The notes under the pieces are model-generated. The model worked only from the letters and a program-made list of their open reading frames with translations, had not been told where the DNA came from and made no database searches. Position numbers and translations under genes: made by a program. DNA of 41,779 nucleotides from CAYSAD01 sp964428955 (GTDB taxonomy: Bacteria; Patescibacteriota; Saccharimonadia; Saccharimonadales; Saccharimonadaceae): assembly GCA_964428955.1 (NCBI GenBank), contig CAYSAD010000006.1, positions 1 through 41,779 of the forward strand. Direction: 5' to 3'. Shown here piece by piece: positions 33,219-41,708 of this stretch (positions are counted from its first letter, which is position 1; each line of letters opens with the position of its first letter).

Positions 33219-35738
33219 ATGCTTTATTACACGGTCTCACCGCGCACGGCACTCGATGATCTTGATGTCAACGAGCATGGCTTATCGAATTCCGAAGCGC
33301 GCGAGCGTTTGACGCTACATGGAAAAAACACTATCAAAGTACAGGGCGAGCCATTGTTCAAGAAAATAATCGAGCCGTTTGCCAGTATTTTCATGTTGGT
33401 CCTATTTGTGGCAGCCGGCATAAGTCTGTTTCATCAGCAGGCACTCGACGCGCTCATCATCATTATTATTATCGCTATTAGCGCGACCATTTATTATGTA
33501 CAGCGTTTTTCGACCGAACGGATTCTACGCGCCCTGCAATCACACACTGCCCAGGCCGTCGATGTGTTGCGCGACGGCCAGTACGTCAGTCGCGACGCTT
33601 CATTGCTTGTGCCGGGCGATATCATTCAGTTGAACGAAGGTGAAAAAGTACCGGCCGATGCACGCTTATTACAAGTCAGCTCCGTCCAGGCTGACGAGTC
33701 GCTCCTAACCGGTGAATCAGCTTCGGTAACAAAGCAGATTGAGCCTATCGACGAAGGTAAAGAAGTCTACGAACAAAGTAATATGTTGTTCCAAGGCTCA
33801 TTCATTACCTCGGGAGAAGCGGTAGCCGTAATTGTACACACCGGTAATGATACAGAGTTCGGCCAACTGGCAATGCTTAGTAGCGGTGCGAAGCTGGAAA
33901 GTCCGGTACAAGTGAAAATCGACAAATTACTGTCACAAATCATCGCCGCCGTCGGTATCATGGCGATCGTAGCCTTCTGGCTATCGGTACTTGACGGTAT
34001 GGATATCGCTGAGAGTATCCGCTTCGTGACGGCATTGGCTGTTTCGGCCGTTCCGGAGAGCCTACCGATTGCCATTTCCGTCATTCTAGTACTTGGTATG
34101 CGTCGGATGGCAGCCAAAAAAGCACTGGTTCGTAATATGGAGGCGATTGAAACCATCGGCGTCATCACGACCATCGCCACCGATAAAACTGGCACTCTGA
34201 CCAAAAATAAACTAACCGTTCAAGAGATCTGGCAACCACGTCACACCCCTCAAAACATCGCTAAGCATCTGTCGCTGGCGCTTAATTTTGGCAGCACCAA
34301 GGCACACGATCCGCTCGATACGGCAATACATGAATTCATTCTGCGCGAAAAAGTAGCCATACCGCGGGCCGCGCCAATCGTCAGCTTACCGTTCGATCAA
34401 GCCGCCGCCATGAGTGGTAACTTATGGCATAAGGGTGATGGCTACGAATTATTTGTTAAAGGGGCGCCAGAATACGTCATCGCTCGCAGTAGTCTGACAA
34501 GTGGCGAGGAGGAAGAAGCGACACACGCGCTTCATCAACTAACTGCCCAGGGCTATCGCGTCATAGCACTCGCCGAAACCTATTTTAATGGCGAAATTAC
34601 CTCGTTTGCGCAAGTACCGAAAAATCACCCCTTTACATTCGTTGGCTTTATCGCCGTAGCCGACATCCTCAGACCAGAAGCAAAACGTGCCATTGCCAGG
34701 GCGCAAGCCGCTGGTGTATCAGTGCGGATGATTACCGGTGATCACCTGGAAACAGCCTTCCATATCGGCAGAGAGCTCGGTATGGTTACTAGTCGCGACC
34801 AGGTATTCGACAGTCGCAAAATGCATACGATGAGCGATGACGAATTGCTCGATACCATTGATGAGATCCGGATTTTCTCGCGAGTTATTCCCGAGCATAA
34901 GTATCGGATTTTGGACCTTCTCAAACAAAAGAATATTACCGCTATGACCGGTGATGGCGTCAACGACGTACCTGCACTGGCTGGCGCGCACGTTGGCGTG
35001 GCAATGGGTAGTGGTTCGGAAATTGCCAAAGATGCCGGGGATATCATCCTGCTCGATGATAATTTCAAAAGTATCATCGACGCCATGCGTGAGGGCCGCA
35101 TCATCTTCGCCAATATTCGCCGCATGTTGCTCTATCTTATGTCAACCAATGCCGGGGAAGTACTGGTCGCGCTCGGTGCGCTGGTCATCGGCATGCCAGT
35201 GCCACTCGTGCCAGTACAAATCCTGTGGGTCAACCTCGTCACTGATACACCGATGGTCATCCCGATCGGTCTGGAACCTGGCGAGAAAACCATCATGGAC
35301 CACAAACCGAAAAGCCCTGATGCCCCGATTCTCAATCTCTACCTGGTGTCACGCATGGTCCTGATGGCACTTACCATGGCCGCGTTGACGCTGACGCTCT
35401 ATGTCCTGTTCAGCAGGGAGTATGGCAACGCCTACGGCCGGACGATTGCGTTTAGCGCCTTAGTAGTCATGCAGTGGGCCAATGCTTTCAATGCCCGCAG
35501 CGATTATCAATCACTGCTGACGCGGCTTAAAACTATGAACAAACCATTTTACTTCGGCCTGGCCGTCGCTGTCATCGCCCAATTTATGGCTTTGTTTGGC
35601 CCCTTGCGCGAAGTGTTGCACGTCACACCGGTGGCTCTCGGTGATTTTTATACGACAGGCCTATTGGCATTCTTCGTACCAATCATCGTTGTAGAGATCC
35701 ATAAATTCATCGGCCGACGCATGCGGTCGCGCCACTAG
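33219..35738 (+). CDS. P-type (P2-like) cation-transporting ATPase
   Basis: 839 residues from ATG 33219; in-frame ATGs also occur at 33210 and 33213, but a TACAAT box (33206-33211) lies directly after the terminator and points to 33219. Features: actuator LTGES (Asp/Glu region near 163-167), phosphorylation motif DKTGT with Asp322, GDGVND hinge (Asp579) and about ten membrane helices. TM4 reads VPESLPIA and TM6 LWVNLVTDTP, the Ca2+/cation P2 pattern. It likely exports Ca2+ or another cation. Confidence 0.9.
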   Translation: MLYYTVSPRTALDDLDVNEHGLSNSEARERLTLHGKNTIKVQGEPLFKKIIEPFASIFMLVLFVAAGISLFHQQALDALIIIIIIAISATIYYVQRFSTERILRALQSHTAQAVDVLRDGQYVSRDASLLVPGDIIQLNEGEKVPADARLLQVSSVQADESLLTGESASVTKQIEPIDEGKEVYEQSNMLFQGSFITSGEAVAVIVHTGNDTEFGQLAMLSSGAKLESPVQVKIDKLLSQIIAAVGIMAIVAFWLSVLDGMDIAESIRFVTALAVSAVPESLPIAISVILVLGMRRMAAKKALVRNMEAIETIGVITTIATDKTGTLTKNKLTVQEIWQPRHTPQNIAKHLSLALNFGSTKAHDPLDTAIHEFILREKVAIPRAAPIVSLPFDQAAAMSGNLWHKGDGYELFVKGAPEYVIARSSLTSGEEEEATHALHQLTAQGYRVIALAETYFNGEITSFAQVPKNHPFTFVGFIAVADILRPEAKRAIARAQAAGVSVRMITGDHLETAFHIGRELGMVTSRDQVFDSRKMHTMSDDELLDTIDEIRIFSRVIPEHKYRILDLLKQKNITAMTGDGVNDVPALAGAHVGVAMGSGSEIAKDAGDIILLDDNFKSIIDAMREGRIIFANIRRMLLYLMSTNAGEVLVALGALVIGMPVPLVPVQILWVNLVTDTPMVIPIGLEPGEKTIMDHKPKSPDAPILNLYLVSRMVLMALTMAALTLTLYVLFSREYGNAYGRTIAFSALVVMQWANAFNARSDYQSLLTRLKTMNKPFYFGLAVAVIAQFMALFGPLREVLHVTPVALGDFYTTGLLAFFVPIIVVEIHKFIGRRMRSRH

Positions 35739-35793
35739 AAATTAACCCCTCAGATTGGTATACTTATCAAGACGCTGGCGTTGTCAGTTATAT

Positions 35794-35868
35794 TGGGGTG
35801 TCGCCAAGTGGTAAGGCACGTGGTTCTGGTCCACGCATTCGGGGGTTCGAATCCCTCCACCCCAGCCA
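35794..35868 (+). tRNA. tRNA-Gln (anticodon CTG)
   Basis: Acceptor TGGGGTG (35794-35800) pairs with CACCCCA, then G and an encoded CCA. The anticodon stem CGTGG/CCACG encloses TTCTGGT, anticodon CTG at 35826-35828, reading CAG. The T-loop is TTCGAAT in a 5-bp stem with one G-U pair. TATACT at 35759-35764 is a likely -10 box. Confidence 0.95.
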
Positions 35869-35903
35869 AAATAAAATGAGTCTGTCCGGACTCATTTTAT
35901 TTT
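35868..35903. terminator. tRNA terminator, bidirectional
   Basis: AAAATAAAATGAGTC (35868-35882) pairs perfectly with GACTCATTTTATTTT (35889-35903). It starts at the final A of the tRNA and can also serve the leftward membrane gene. Confidence 0.85.
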
Positions 35904-35950
35904 GATCATGTTGTCTCTAGGGGTAGCTAATTTCTAGTGAGAAAGAAATG

Positions 35951-36643
35951 CTAATTGTAATAATCTGCTACTCTCCTTCGAGACAACACAAGCGCGGACA
36001 CCACCATGACTAGAATAGGCTCAAGATGCTGCATGAAGGTCACGAATTGATAGCCGAAAGATACACTACCGCCCAATCCCCCCATGTTTATAGACCCGAG
36101 AGCATTGAACAAAGGAAGTATAGAGTATACCGATCCGATCATCAACATCACGACAGCGACCCGACGCAACGCGTTATTACCGAATATTATACAAAAACCA
36201 ATGACACCAAAAAATAATGATATGAGTAACGTATCTCTTGCTGTTCCTTGGAAAAAGTAGCTCCCAACTTGCCCGTATGCAGACGAGTAAATCCAAATGG
36301 TTGTCCAATATGAAAATAACAATATGGAAGCACAAAAATATATCGTACTTAGTACGTAACTTGCCGGAGACAAACGATTGTTGTTATTTACGGCAACGCT
36401 GTCATGTTTAGCAAGTTTGGCTGATGTAGAATACTGTTGGATTTCTGGCCGGCTTGACTGGTCATTAATACTTACTAACGCAGATGTTGAAAGCTGTTGA
36501 TCTGACTTAGTACTACTCGAAGCTTCAGCTGACCCCTGCGCAAATTTTGCATTATCCTGCGTTAAAGCTTTTGACTGAGGTTCATTCTTTTTAACCTCGT
36601 CGAGTATATTAGACTCGTCGGTAATCGGTTTGATATCAATCAT
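35951..36643 (-). CDS. Hypothetical four-helix membrane protein
   Basis: 230 residues. The first 85 residues are polar, Ser/Gln/Asp-rich and probably disordered in the cytoplasm; then come four hydrophobic segments (about 92-115, 132-152, 158-180 and 195-220) and a short basic tail. No family is recognised. The plan, a long soluble N-terminal tail and four helices, occurs in several CPR membrane proteins of unknown role. GGAG lies 13 bases before ATG 36643. Confidence 0.6.
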   Translation of the reverse strand: MIDIKPITDESNILDEVKKNEPQSKALTQDNAKFAQGSAEASSSTKSDQQLSTSALVSINDQSSRPEIQQYSTSAKLAKHDSVAVNNNNRLSPASYVLSTIYFCASILLFSYWTTIWIYSSAYGQVGSYFFQGTARDTLLISLFFGVIGFCIIFGNNALRRVAVVMLMIGSVYSILPLFNALGSINMGGLGGSVSFGYQFVTFMQHLEPILVMVVSALVLSRRRVADYYN

Positions 36644-36716
36644 TCTGTTACGTTTCTCCTATGGAATAGTACTTTTGTTCAATGATACACGAGGCCTGCC
36701 ACCAAACCAAACAAAC

Positions 36717-36750
36717 GGAGTAGGGGTATGAGACAATATCCCTTATCTCC
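36717..36750 (-). terminator. Probable terminator of the CDF gene
   Basis: On the minus strand GGAGATAAGGGATAT (36750-36736) pairs imperfectly with ATACCCCTACTCC (36729-36717), followed by GTTTGTTTGG. Confidence 0.5.
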
Positions 36751-36787
36751 ACCCATAACAACACGACGTGCTTAGTTATGACTCTTG

Positions 36788-37711
36788 CTACAACTCTTCG
36801 TCGGGCGTCTCTACCTCTACCTGAACGACAGCAGCGTATGGGACGGCCTTTTTAGTAACAAGTTTGATATGATCACTAAGAAGTTCTATTTGGTCAGTAG
36901 TCAGCGTTTCGTCGAGATGAACTTCAATCACTATGAGAAGTTTAGTCGAGCCGATATACATCGACCTAAGATCGAGCACGTCTTCAACACCCTCAAGTTT
37001 CTCGACTCGTCGGACAAGTAATCTTGCTTGTTTCTTCGGGATAGACCGTCCAACAATGAGCCCTTTTACATCGTAGATAAGCAGCAATGACCCGGCCATC
37101 ATGCAGCCGCCAATGATCATGCCGCCGATGCCGTCGAACCGCGCATTGTCCGTCAGTGCATATAATCCGATCGAAATAAGTCCGACAACTGCTGCTAATG
37201 TACCTAGAAAGTCGATGATAAAAGTTGTCTTCGTCTCAATCATACTGGAGTAAATAATACGTCGCCACCATGGAAGTCGCGGGTGTCTGTCTTGGTTAAG
37301 TCGGCGGAAACTAAGCCAGAACGCATAGCCGTTCGTTATGAAGACAATCACAAGAACGGCAAGTGCCAGCCAGTCATTGTGCACTACTTGGGGATGGGTA
37401 AATTGTCTATAGCCAAAATAGACCGATAGCAAGCCTGTTCCGAAAAACATAAACATTGCGGAAATCATCACCCAGAAATAAACTTCGCGTCCGTATCCAA
37501 AATCATGTCGTTCATCACGCTCCTTTTTTGAAACACGAACTCCATGATAGAGAAAACCGGCGGTAGTAAGATCAGATAGACCCTGGAACATCTGCGCCAA
37601 CATGACGGCACTTCCTGTCAGAAGAGCGACAACAAGATTGATGACGACGTCGAGAAGGCTAACAGATAACGATGCAGCGACAACTTGCGTATCGCGAAGT
37701 GGTTTACTCAT
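36788..37711 (-). CDS. Cation diffusion facilitator (CDF) family transporter
   Basis: 307 residues from ATG 37711 (or 310 from 37720); the longer open frame overlaps the divergent promoter. Six membrane segments are followed by a C-terminal cytoplasmic domain (about 230-307) of the CDF type. Helix 2 has FQGLSD and helix 5 TTFIID. Typical members have D/H-xxx-D metal pairs in helices 2 and 5; here these read Gln-xxx-Asp and Thr-xxx-Asp. It probably exports a divalent metal, but the atypical site leaves the ion open. Confidence 0.8.
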   Translation of the reverse strand: MSKPLRDTQVVAASLSVSLLDVVINLVVALLTGSAVMLAQMFQGLSDLTTAGFLYHGVRVSKKERDERHDFGYGREVYFWVMISAMFMFFGTGLLSVYFGYRQFTHPQVVHNDWLALAVLVIVFITNGYAFWLSFRRLNQDRHPRLPWWRRIIYSSMIETKTTFIIDFLGTLAAVVGLISIGLYALTDNARFDGIGGMIIGGCMMAGSLLLIYDVKGLIVGRSIPKKQARLLVRRVEKLEGVEDVLDLRSMYIGSTKLLIVIEVHLDETLTTDQIELLSDHIKLVTKKAVPYAAVVQVEVETPDEEL

Positions 37712-37748
37712 ATACTTCATATAAGTATAACAAATGGAACTGACGATA

Positions 37749-37754
37749 TATACT
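37749..37754 (+). promoter_or_regulatory. -10 box of the MFS gene, leaderless
   Basis: TATACT with six bases to ATG 37761. The intergenic strip with the CDF gene (37712-37760) holds both divergent promoters; a minus-strand TATACT is at 37729-37724. Confidence 0.6.
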
Positions 37755-37760
37755 GAAATC

Positions 37761-39113
37761 ATGACGAAACAACAAAAGATTATATTAATCATGTGTATCC
37801 TAGCCTCGTTCGTAACATTTCTCGATGGTTCCGTTACCGGAGTCGCACTGCCGGCTATAAGCCGTGAACTTGGTGGCGGCCTAGTAACGCAACAATGGGT
37901 TAACGATGCCTACCTCATTACGCTCGGTTCACTTATTCTTGCCGCTGGATCGCTGTCAGATCTATTCGGCCGAAAGCGAATACTTACCATCGGTCTGTAT
38001 GGCTTCCTGGTTGCGTCACTTGGCTGTGCACTAGCCCCAACCGCAGAAGCACTGATTGGCGCCCGGGCCATCCAGGGGATCGCAGGAGCGTTACTAGTAC
38101 CAAGTTCGCTGGCATTCATTATTTCGGCATTCTCCGGCGCCAAGCAAGCCAAAGCGATTGGCAGTTGGACTGCCTGGACAGGAATAGCCTTCGTGATCGG
38201 ACCACTGGTCGGTGGTGGACTGGTGGATCTTGCCTCGTGGCGACTTGTCTTCGCTATCAACGTTATACCGATTACCATAACGCTACTCCTGCTTCATCGA
38301 TTAACGATAAAAGATGCGACTACAGAAAGTCGAGTGGTCGATTACAAAGGTATCGTGCTGGGTATTATCGGCTTGGCTGGGGTGGTATTCGCCCTAATTG
38401 AGCAATCACACTACGGATGGACGCATCGTCTCATTGTCACTAGCTTTGTTGTCGGCATGGCAGCTCTTGTATGGTTCTTCATTCACGAGAAGAGAACGGC
38501 TCGACCAATGCTACCACTGGGTCTTTTCCATACCAGAAACTTTAGCATGGGCAATATTTCTACCTTCTTTGTTTATGCGGCCCTATCTCTGCAAGGTTTT
38601 ATCGTCGTCATTTTCCTTCAACAAACAGCTGGCTTTCTGGCAACAATGGCCGGCCTTGCCATGCTGCCGATTACCATCATCATGTTCTTCTTGTCGTCGC
38701 GGTTTGGAACGTTGTCCGGCCGATTCGGTCCGCGTCTTTTTATGACAGTTGGGCCGTTCATTTGTGCGATCGGTGTACTGCTTATGCTACAAACCGGCAT
38801 GCCGGTGCACTATTGGACACAGTTATTCCCAGGAATTATGTTGTTTGGGCTCGGTCTATCCATCACCGTAGCACCTCTGACATCTGCGATTCTCGGATCT
38901 ATACATCCGAACCAGGCGGGCATTGGCTCAGCTATCAATAACGCCGTAGCAAGGATAGCCGGTTTGCTTTCGGTAGCTACGGTAGGTCTGTTCACTGGTA
39001 ACGCCATCGGGCTTGATGGTTTTCATCGTGGATTGCTCGTTTGCGCGGTCCTACTCTTGGCTGGCGCTGCCGTGTCTTTCGTTGGTATACGAAACTCTCA
39101 ACTCAAGAGTTAA
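37761..39113 (+). CDS. MFS drug:proton antiporter, DHA2 (EmrB/QacA) type
   Basis: 450 residues from ATG 37761. About fourteen hydrophobic segments. Motif A-type loop GSLSDLFGRKR, helix 1 SFVTFLDGSVTGVALPAI with the DHA2 Asp, QWVNDAYLIT and the motif-C-like RAIQGIAGALLVPSSLA. It exports toxic organic compounds using the proton gradient. It is divergent from the CDF transporter; no TetR-type regulator is beside it. Confidence 0.9.
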   Translation: MTKQQKIILIMCILASFVTFLDGSVTGVALPAISRELGGGLVTQQWVNDAYLITLGSLILAAGSLSDLFGRKRILTIGLYGFLVASLGCALAPTAEALIGARAIQGIAGALLVPSSLAFIISAFSGAKQAKAIGSWTAWTGIAFVIGPLVGGGLVDLASWRLVFAINVIPITITLLLLHRLTIKDATTESRVVDYKGIVLGIIGLAGVVFALIEQSHYGWTHRLIVTSFVVGMAALVWFFIHEKRTARPMLPLGLFHTRNFSMGNISTFFVYAALSLQGFIVVIFLQQTAGFLATMAGLAMLPITIIMFFLSSRFGTLSGRFGPRLFMTVGPFICAIGVLLMLQTGMPVHYWTQLFPGIMLFGLGLSITVAPLTSAILGSIHPNQAGIGSAINNAVARIAGLLSVATVGLFTGNAIGLDGFHRGLLVCAVLLLAGAAVSFVGIRNSQLKS

Positions 39114-39189
39114 GGTTTCGGCCCAGTGTCAATATCCCTCCACCTTGAACAAACAGAGCGAAGCTGACCGAGTTGAAGGTATACTGTTA

Positions 39190-39195
39190 TATAAT
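39190..39195 (+). promoter_or_regulatory. -10 box of the small membrane protein gene, leaderless
   Basis: TATAAT with six bases to ATG 39202. No good -35 at the right distance. Confidence 0.55.
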
Positions 39196-39201
39196 ACGAG
39201 C

Positions 39202-39708
39202 ATGGCAGATGCTTCTAGAAAAAAAGGGGGGATAATTCCTCGTCAAACTAAACTCAGCGACATTTATCCAACACCAAAAAGCTCACTCGAATTCGCTAAC
39301 GAAAGACGTGAAATTGATCAGATGCGCGCAAAGCACGTGCCAAAACATGTCACCATATCAACCAGTTTTAGAACATATAGTGTGCTGTTGGGTTTGGTAT
39401 TAGGTCTTAATGTTATTCCTGACGCTATTCAAACTAACATTATCGGTGGTGTCTTTCTTAGCTTTTCAGTCGCATCTCTTTGGGTCGGGTACACGATGTG
39501 GATAATAAGTCGCGTGTCAGATACGTTTCAGAGGCTCGGGCTTCGTTCTGTTCGTTTTTTCTTATTATATATAGTTATTTATCCGGCACTAGCCCTGATC
39601 TCTTATAATTTGTCTGCGTCCTCATCCTTAGGGCTGTGGTACACCATAGCGACCTGCCTGCATTTTATTGTAGTCTACGTTTTATTGAAGATAGTATTGA
39701 AGCCTTGA
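39202..39708 (+). CDS. Hypothetical membrane protein (168 aa)
   Basis: From ATG 39202. A basic polar N-terminal tail of about 55 residues (MADASRKKGGIIPRQTKLSD) is followed by four hydrophobic stretches (about 62-80, 85-105, 120-140 and 145-165). No family is recognised. A much longer in-frame extension begins inside the MFS gene and is rejected because the -10 box at 39190 fixes the start. The layout, polar tail plus four helices, parallels the leftward gene at 36 kb. Confidence 0.6.
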   Translation: MADASRKKGGIIPRQTKLSDIYPTPKSSLEFANERREIDQMRAKHVPKHVTISTSFRTYSVLLGLVLGLNVIPDAIQTNIIGGVFLSFSVASLWVGYTMWIISRVSDTFQRLGLRSVRFFLLYIVIYPALALISYNLSASSSLGLWYTIATCLHFIVVYVLLKIVLKP

Positions 39709-39846
39709 CCGCACAACCGAGGCCCATTGTAATTCGCAAGCTTTAGACTGAATAGATAAATCGTAGTAAATGAAATCGCATCTTTGACATTTCAAAACGT
39801 CTAGTACATATCGAATAATAGTTGACTTACTGTAGTTGATAGTAGA

Positions 39847-39886
39847 AGGTCCTACCCATATATATTATTATATATGGGTAGGACCT
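39847..39886. repeat. 18-bp perfect inverted repeat, probable terminator
   Basis: AGGTCCTACCCATATATA (39847-39864) and its exact reverse complement (39869-39886), loop TTAT. It lies directly after the stop of the leftward secreted-protein gene and probably ends it, though the following TTCTACT is a poor U tract. The rest of 39709-39891 is AT-rich and shows no gene; a TTGACA occurs near 39786 without a good -10. Confidence 0.6.
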
Positions 39887-39891
39887 AACCG

Positions 39892-40200
39892 TCAGGTTCG
39901 ACACCTCCACGAGTAGGGGTTACTCGAGTCTAGGATCACTGCAGTCCCAAGACCAAAATAAGAGCAGTACGCTTGAACGCTAACGTTCTTTCGTACACCC
40001 CATGGTGCGACCCAGCACCTCCACGAATAGGCGTTGCTGGAATCCAGAAGAATCGACTGATAACCGATTCCATACTGAATTTGACACGTCTGATCCATAT
40101 TCACGCTGTAGTCTGTAGCGTGAGCTGCAGCAGCGGGAATCATGACCAACCCTGCGGTTAGTGCAAGCGGAGCGATTACTTTCGCGATGATGTTTTTCAT
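39892..40200 (-). CDS. Small secreted protein with two Cys-containing repeats
   Basis: 102 residues from ATG 40200 (AAGGAAG five bases upstream). Signal peptide 1-28 with hydrophobic core and AAAAHA before the likely cleavage site. The mature 74 residues hold two copies of a C..YG.G..SILLDSSN.YSWRC unit: Cys39-Cys62 and Cys79-Cys100, each ending LDSSNxYSWRC, and probably two disulfides. Such units are common in secreted proteins of Streptomyces and other Actinobacteria. An exported host- or surface-binding role is plausible for an epibiont, but is inference. Confidence 0.75.
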   Translation of the reverse strand: MKNIIAKVIAPLALTAGLVMIPAAAAHATDYSVNMDQTCQIQYGIGYQSILLDSSNAYSWRCWVAPWGVRKNVSVQAYCSYFGLGTAVILDSSNPYSWRCRT

Positions 40201-40242
40201 CGCCACTTCCTTTCACTATTGTCGGGATAGACTTGCTCCATA

Positions 40243-40271
40243 ATGTTACTGCTTATTGTTCTCGTTATCAA
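40243..40271 (-). promoter_or_regulatory. Promoter of the secreted repeat protein
   Basis: On the minus strand TTGATA (40271-40266), a 17-base spacer and TAACAT (40248-40243). The leader is about 35 bases and ends with AAGGAAG, unlike the leaderless neighbours. Confidence 0.6.
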
Positions 40272-40411
40272 CATACCTTAGACCTTGCCAGAGAAGACAT
40301 CTTATGCTCTATCTTCATTGTAGATAATCATGTTGTTTCCATCTCTGCGGCGACACACCCATTAATTGCCTCGCTATACAGTAATGAACACTTCGCAACT
40401 TGAGCATGCGC

Positions 40412-40417
40412 TATACT
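40412..40417 (+). promoter_or_regulatory. -10 box of the RNA methyltransferase gene, leaderless
   Basis: TATACT six bases before ATG 40424. It excludes the earlier in-frame TTG 40400 and ATG 40406 as starts. The rest of 40272-40399 shows no gene. Confidence 0.6.
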
Positions 40418-40423
40418 AAAGAG

Positions 40424-41704
40424 ATGCAATTGAAACTCGATAGGATTATTGGCGGTGGCCAAACGATAGGCACCAACGATGACGGCAAGAAGATTCTGGT
40501 ATGGGGCGGCTTACCCGATGAAACCGTTGAAGTCACCGTAACGAAAAAGAAATCGCATTACGAGGAAGCGATCGTAGAAAAAGTTATAAAGCCAAGCGAA
40601 GAGCGCGAAACGCCGCGCGATCCGGATAGCTATTTGTCGACTAGCCCATGGCAAATCATGAATTTTGCGGCCGAGCAGCACTATAAAGCAGCACTCATCG
40701 AGGAAGCCTTTGAATTGCATGATATTGTCTTGCCTGAGCCGATTACCGTTTATAGCGACGACAACCAGTACGAATACCGCAATAAAATCGAATATAGTTT
40801 CTGGTACGACACAGAGACTGAAAAACTAAGCCTGGCATTTTTCCGACGAGGAAGTCACGGCAAAGTCGCCCTCGAAGAAACCAGCTTAGCAGCACCAGAG
40901 ATCACAAAGCTTTCCAAGGTCATCCTCAATATCTTGAATGATAAAAAAGTCGGTGGTCGCCAACTAAAAACGCTACTCATTCGGACCGATGCCAAAGGCA
41001 ATACCGCTTGGCAACTGTACGTCAAAGACGAAAAGTTTAACGCCAAAAAGATCATCGATGCTGTTCACGCACAACGGGAAACGACTTGCGGCGAAGTGAT
41101 TTTCTCGAACCCCAAGAGTCCAGCCAGTGTTATTACTAAGCGATTGGCCTGTTCGAGCAAGGATTCACTGACGGATACTATTCTTAAAGTAGCCTTCTGT
41201 TACGCGACCGAGAGTTTTTTTCAAATCAACCTGCCAGTTTATGAGCATGCGCTAGGTGACATGAAAAAATGGGTTAACAGTGGGCCAGTGGTTGACTTGT
41301 ATAGCGGCGTCGGCACGATTGGTCTAACGATTGGCGGCAACAAAGTGACACTGGTCGAAAGCAACGAATCGGCCGTCAAAGAAATGCGAGCCAACATTAG
41401 CGTTCTCGGCCGCGATGAAACCGCCTGGGTGGTACTAGCGCCAAGCGAAAAAGCACTGGAATATATCGACGGTAACTCGACGATTATCGTTGATCCGCCA
41501 CGCGCCGGGCTGCACGACGCCGTAATCGAAAGATTGCTCGAAACCAAACCCGCCCGTATCATCTATCTCAGTTGCAACCCAGTCACCCAGGCCCGCGACG
41601 TCGCCAAACTGGCGGAAACCTATGGCGTCCGCCACCACCAAGGCTACAATTTCTTTCCACGCACACCGCATATTGAACACCTAATCGTACTTGATGTAAG
41701 GTAG
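40424..41704 (+). CDS. TrmA/RlmD-type RNA (uracil-5-)-methyltransferase without Fe-S cysteines
   Basis: 426 residues from ATG 40424. N-terminal TRAM/OB domain (about 1-55), then SAM-binding VVDLYSGVGTIGL, VDPPRAGLH and the catalytic-Cys motif YLSCNPVTQARDV, with a C-terminal HIEHLIVL. RlmC/RlmD relatives have four Cys for a 4Fe-4S cluster before the SPWQ region; here DPDSYLSTSPWQIM (66-79) has none. It should methylate U to m5U in rRNA or tRNA. Whether it targets 23S or tRNA cannot be told by eye. Confidence 0.85.
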   Translation: MQLKLDRIIGGGQTIGTNDDGKKILVWGGLPDETVEVTVTKKKSHYEEAIVEKVIKPSEERETPRDPDSYLSTSPWQIMNFAAEQHYKAALIEEAFELHDIVLPEPITVYSDDNQYEYRNKIEYSFWYDTETEKLSLAFFRRGSHGKVALEETSLAAPEITKLSKVILNILNDKKVGGRQLKTLLIRTDAKGNTAWQLYVKDEKFNAKKIIDAVHAQRETTCGEVIFSNPKSPASVITKRLACSSKDSLTDTILKVAFCYATESFFQINLPVYEHALGDMKKWVNSGPVVDLYSGVGTIGLTIGGNKVTLVESNESAVKEMRANISVLGRDETAWVVLAPSEKALEYIDGNSTIIVDPPRAGLHDAVIERLLETKPARIIYLSCNPVTQARDVAKLAETYGVRHHQGYNFFPRTPHIEHLIVLDVR

Positions 41705-41708
41705 AGAC

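Noticed and set aside
35794..35868. Attachment site or integrated element at the tRNA-Gln
   Set aside because: No integrase, no repeated tRNA 3' end and no phage genes nearby.
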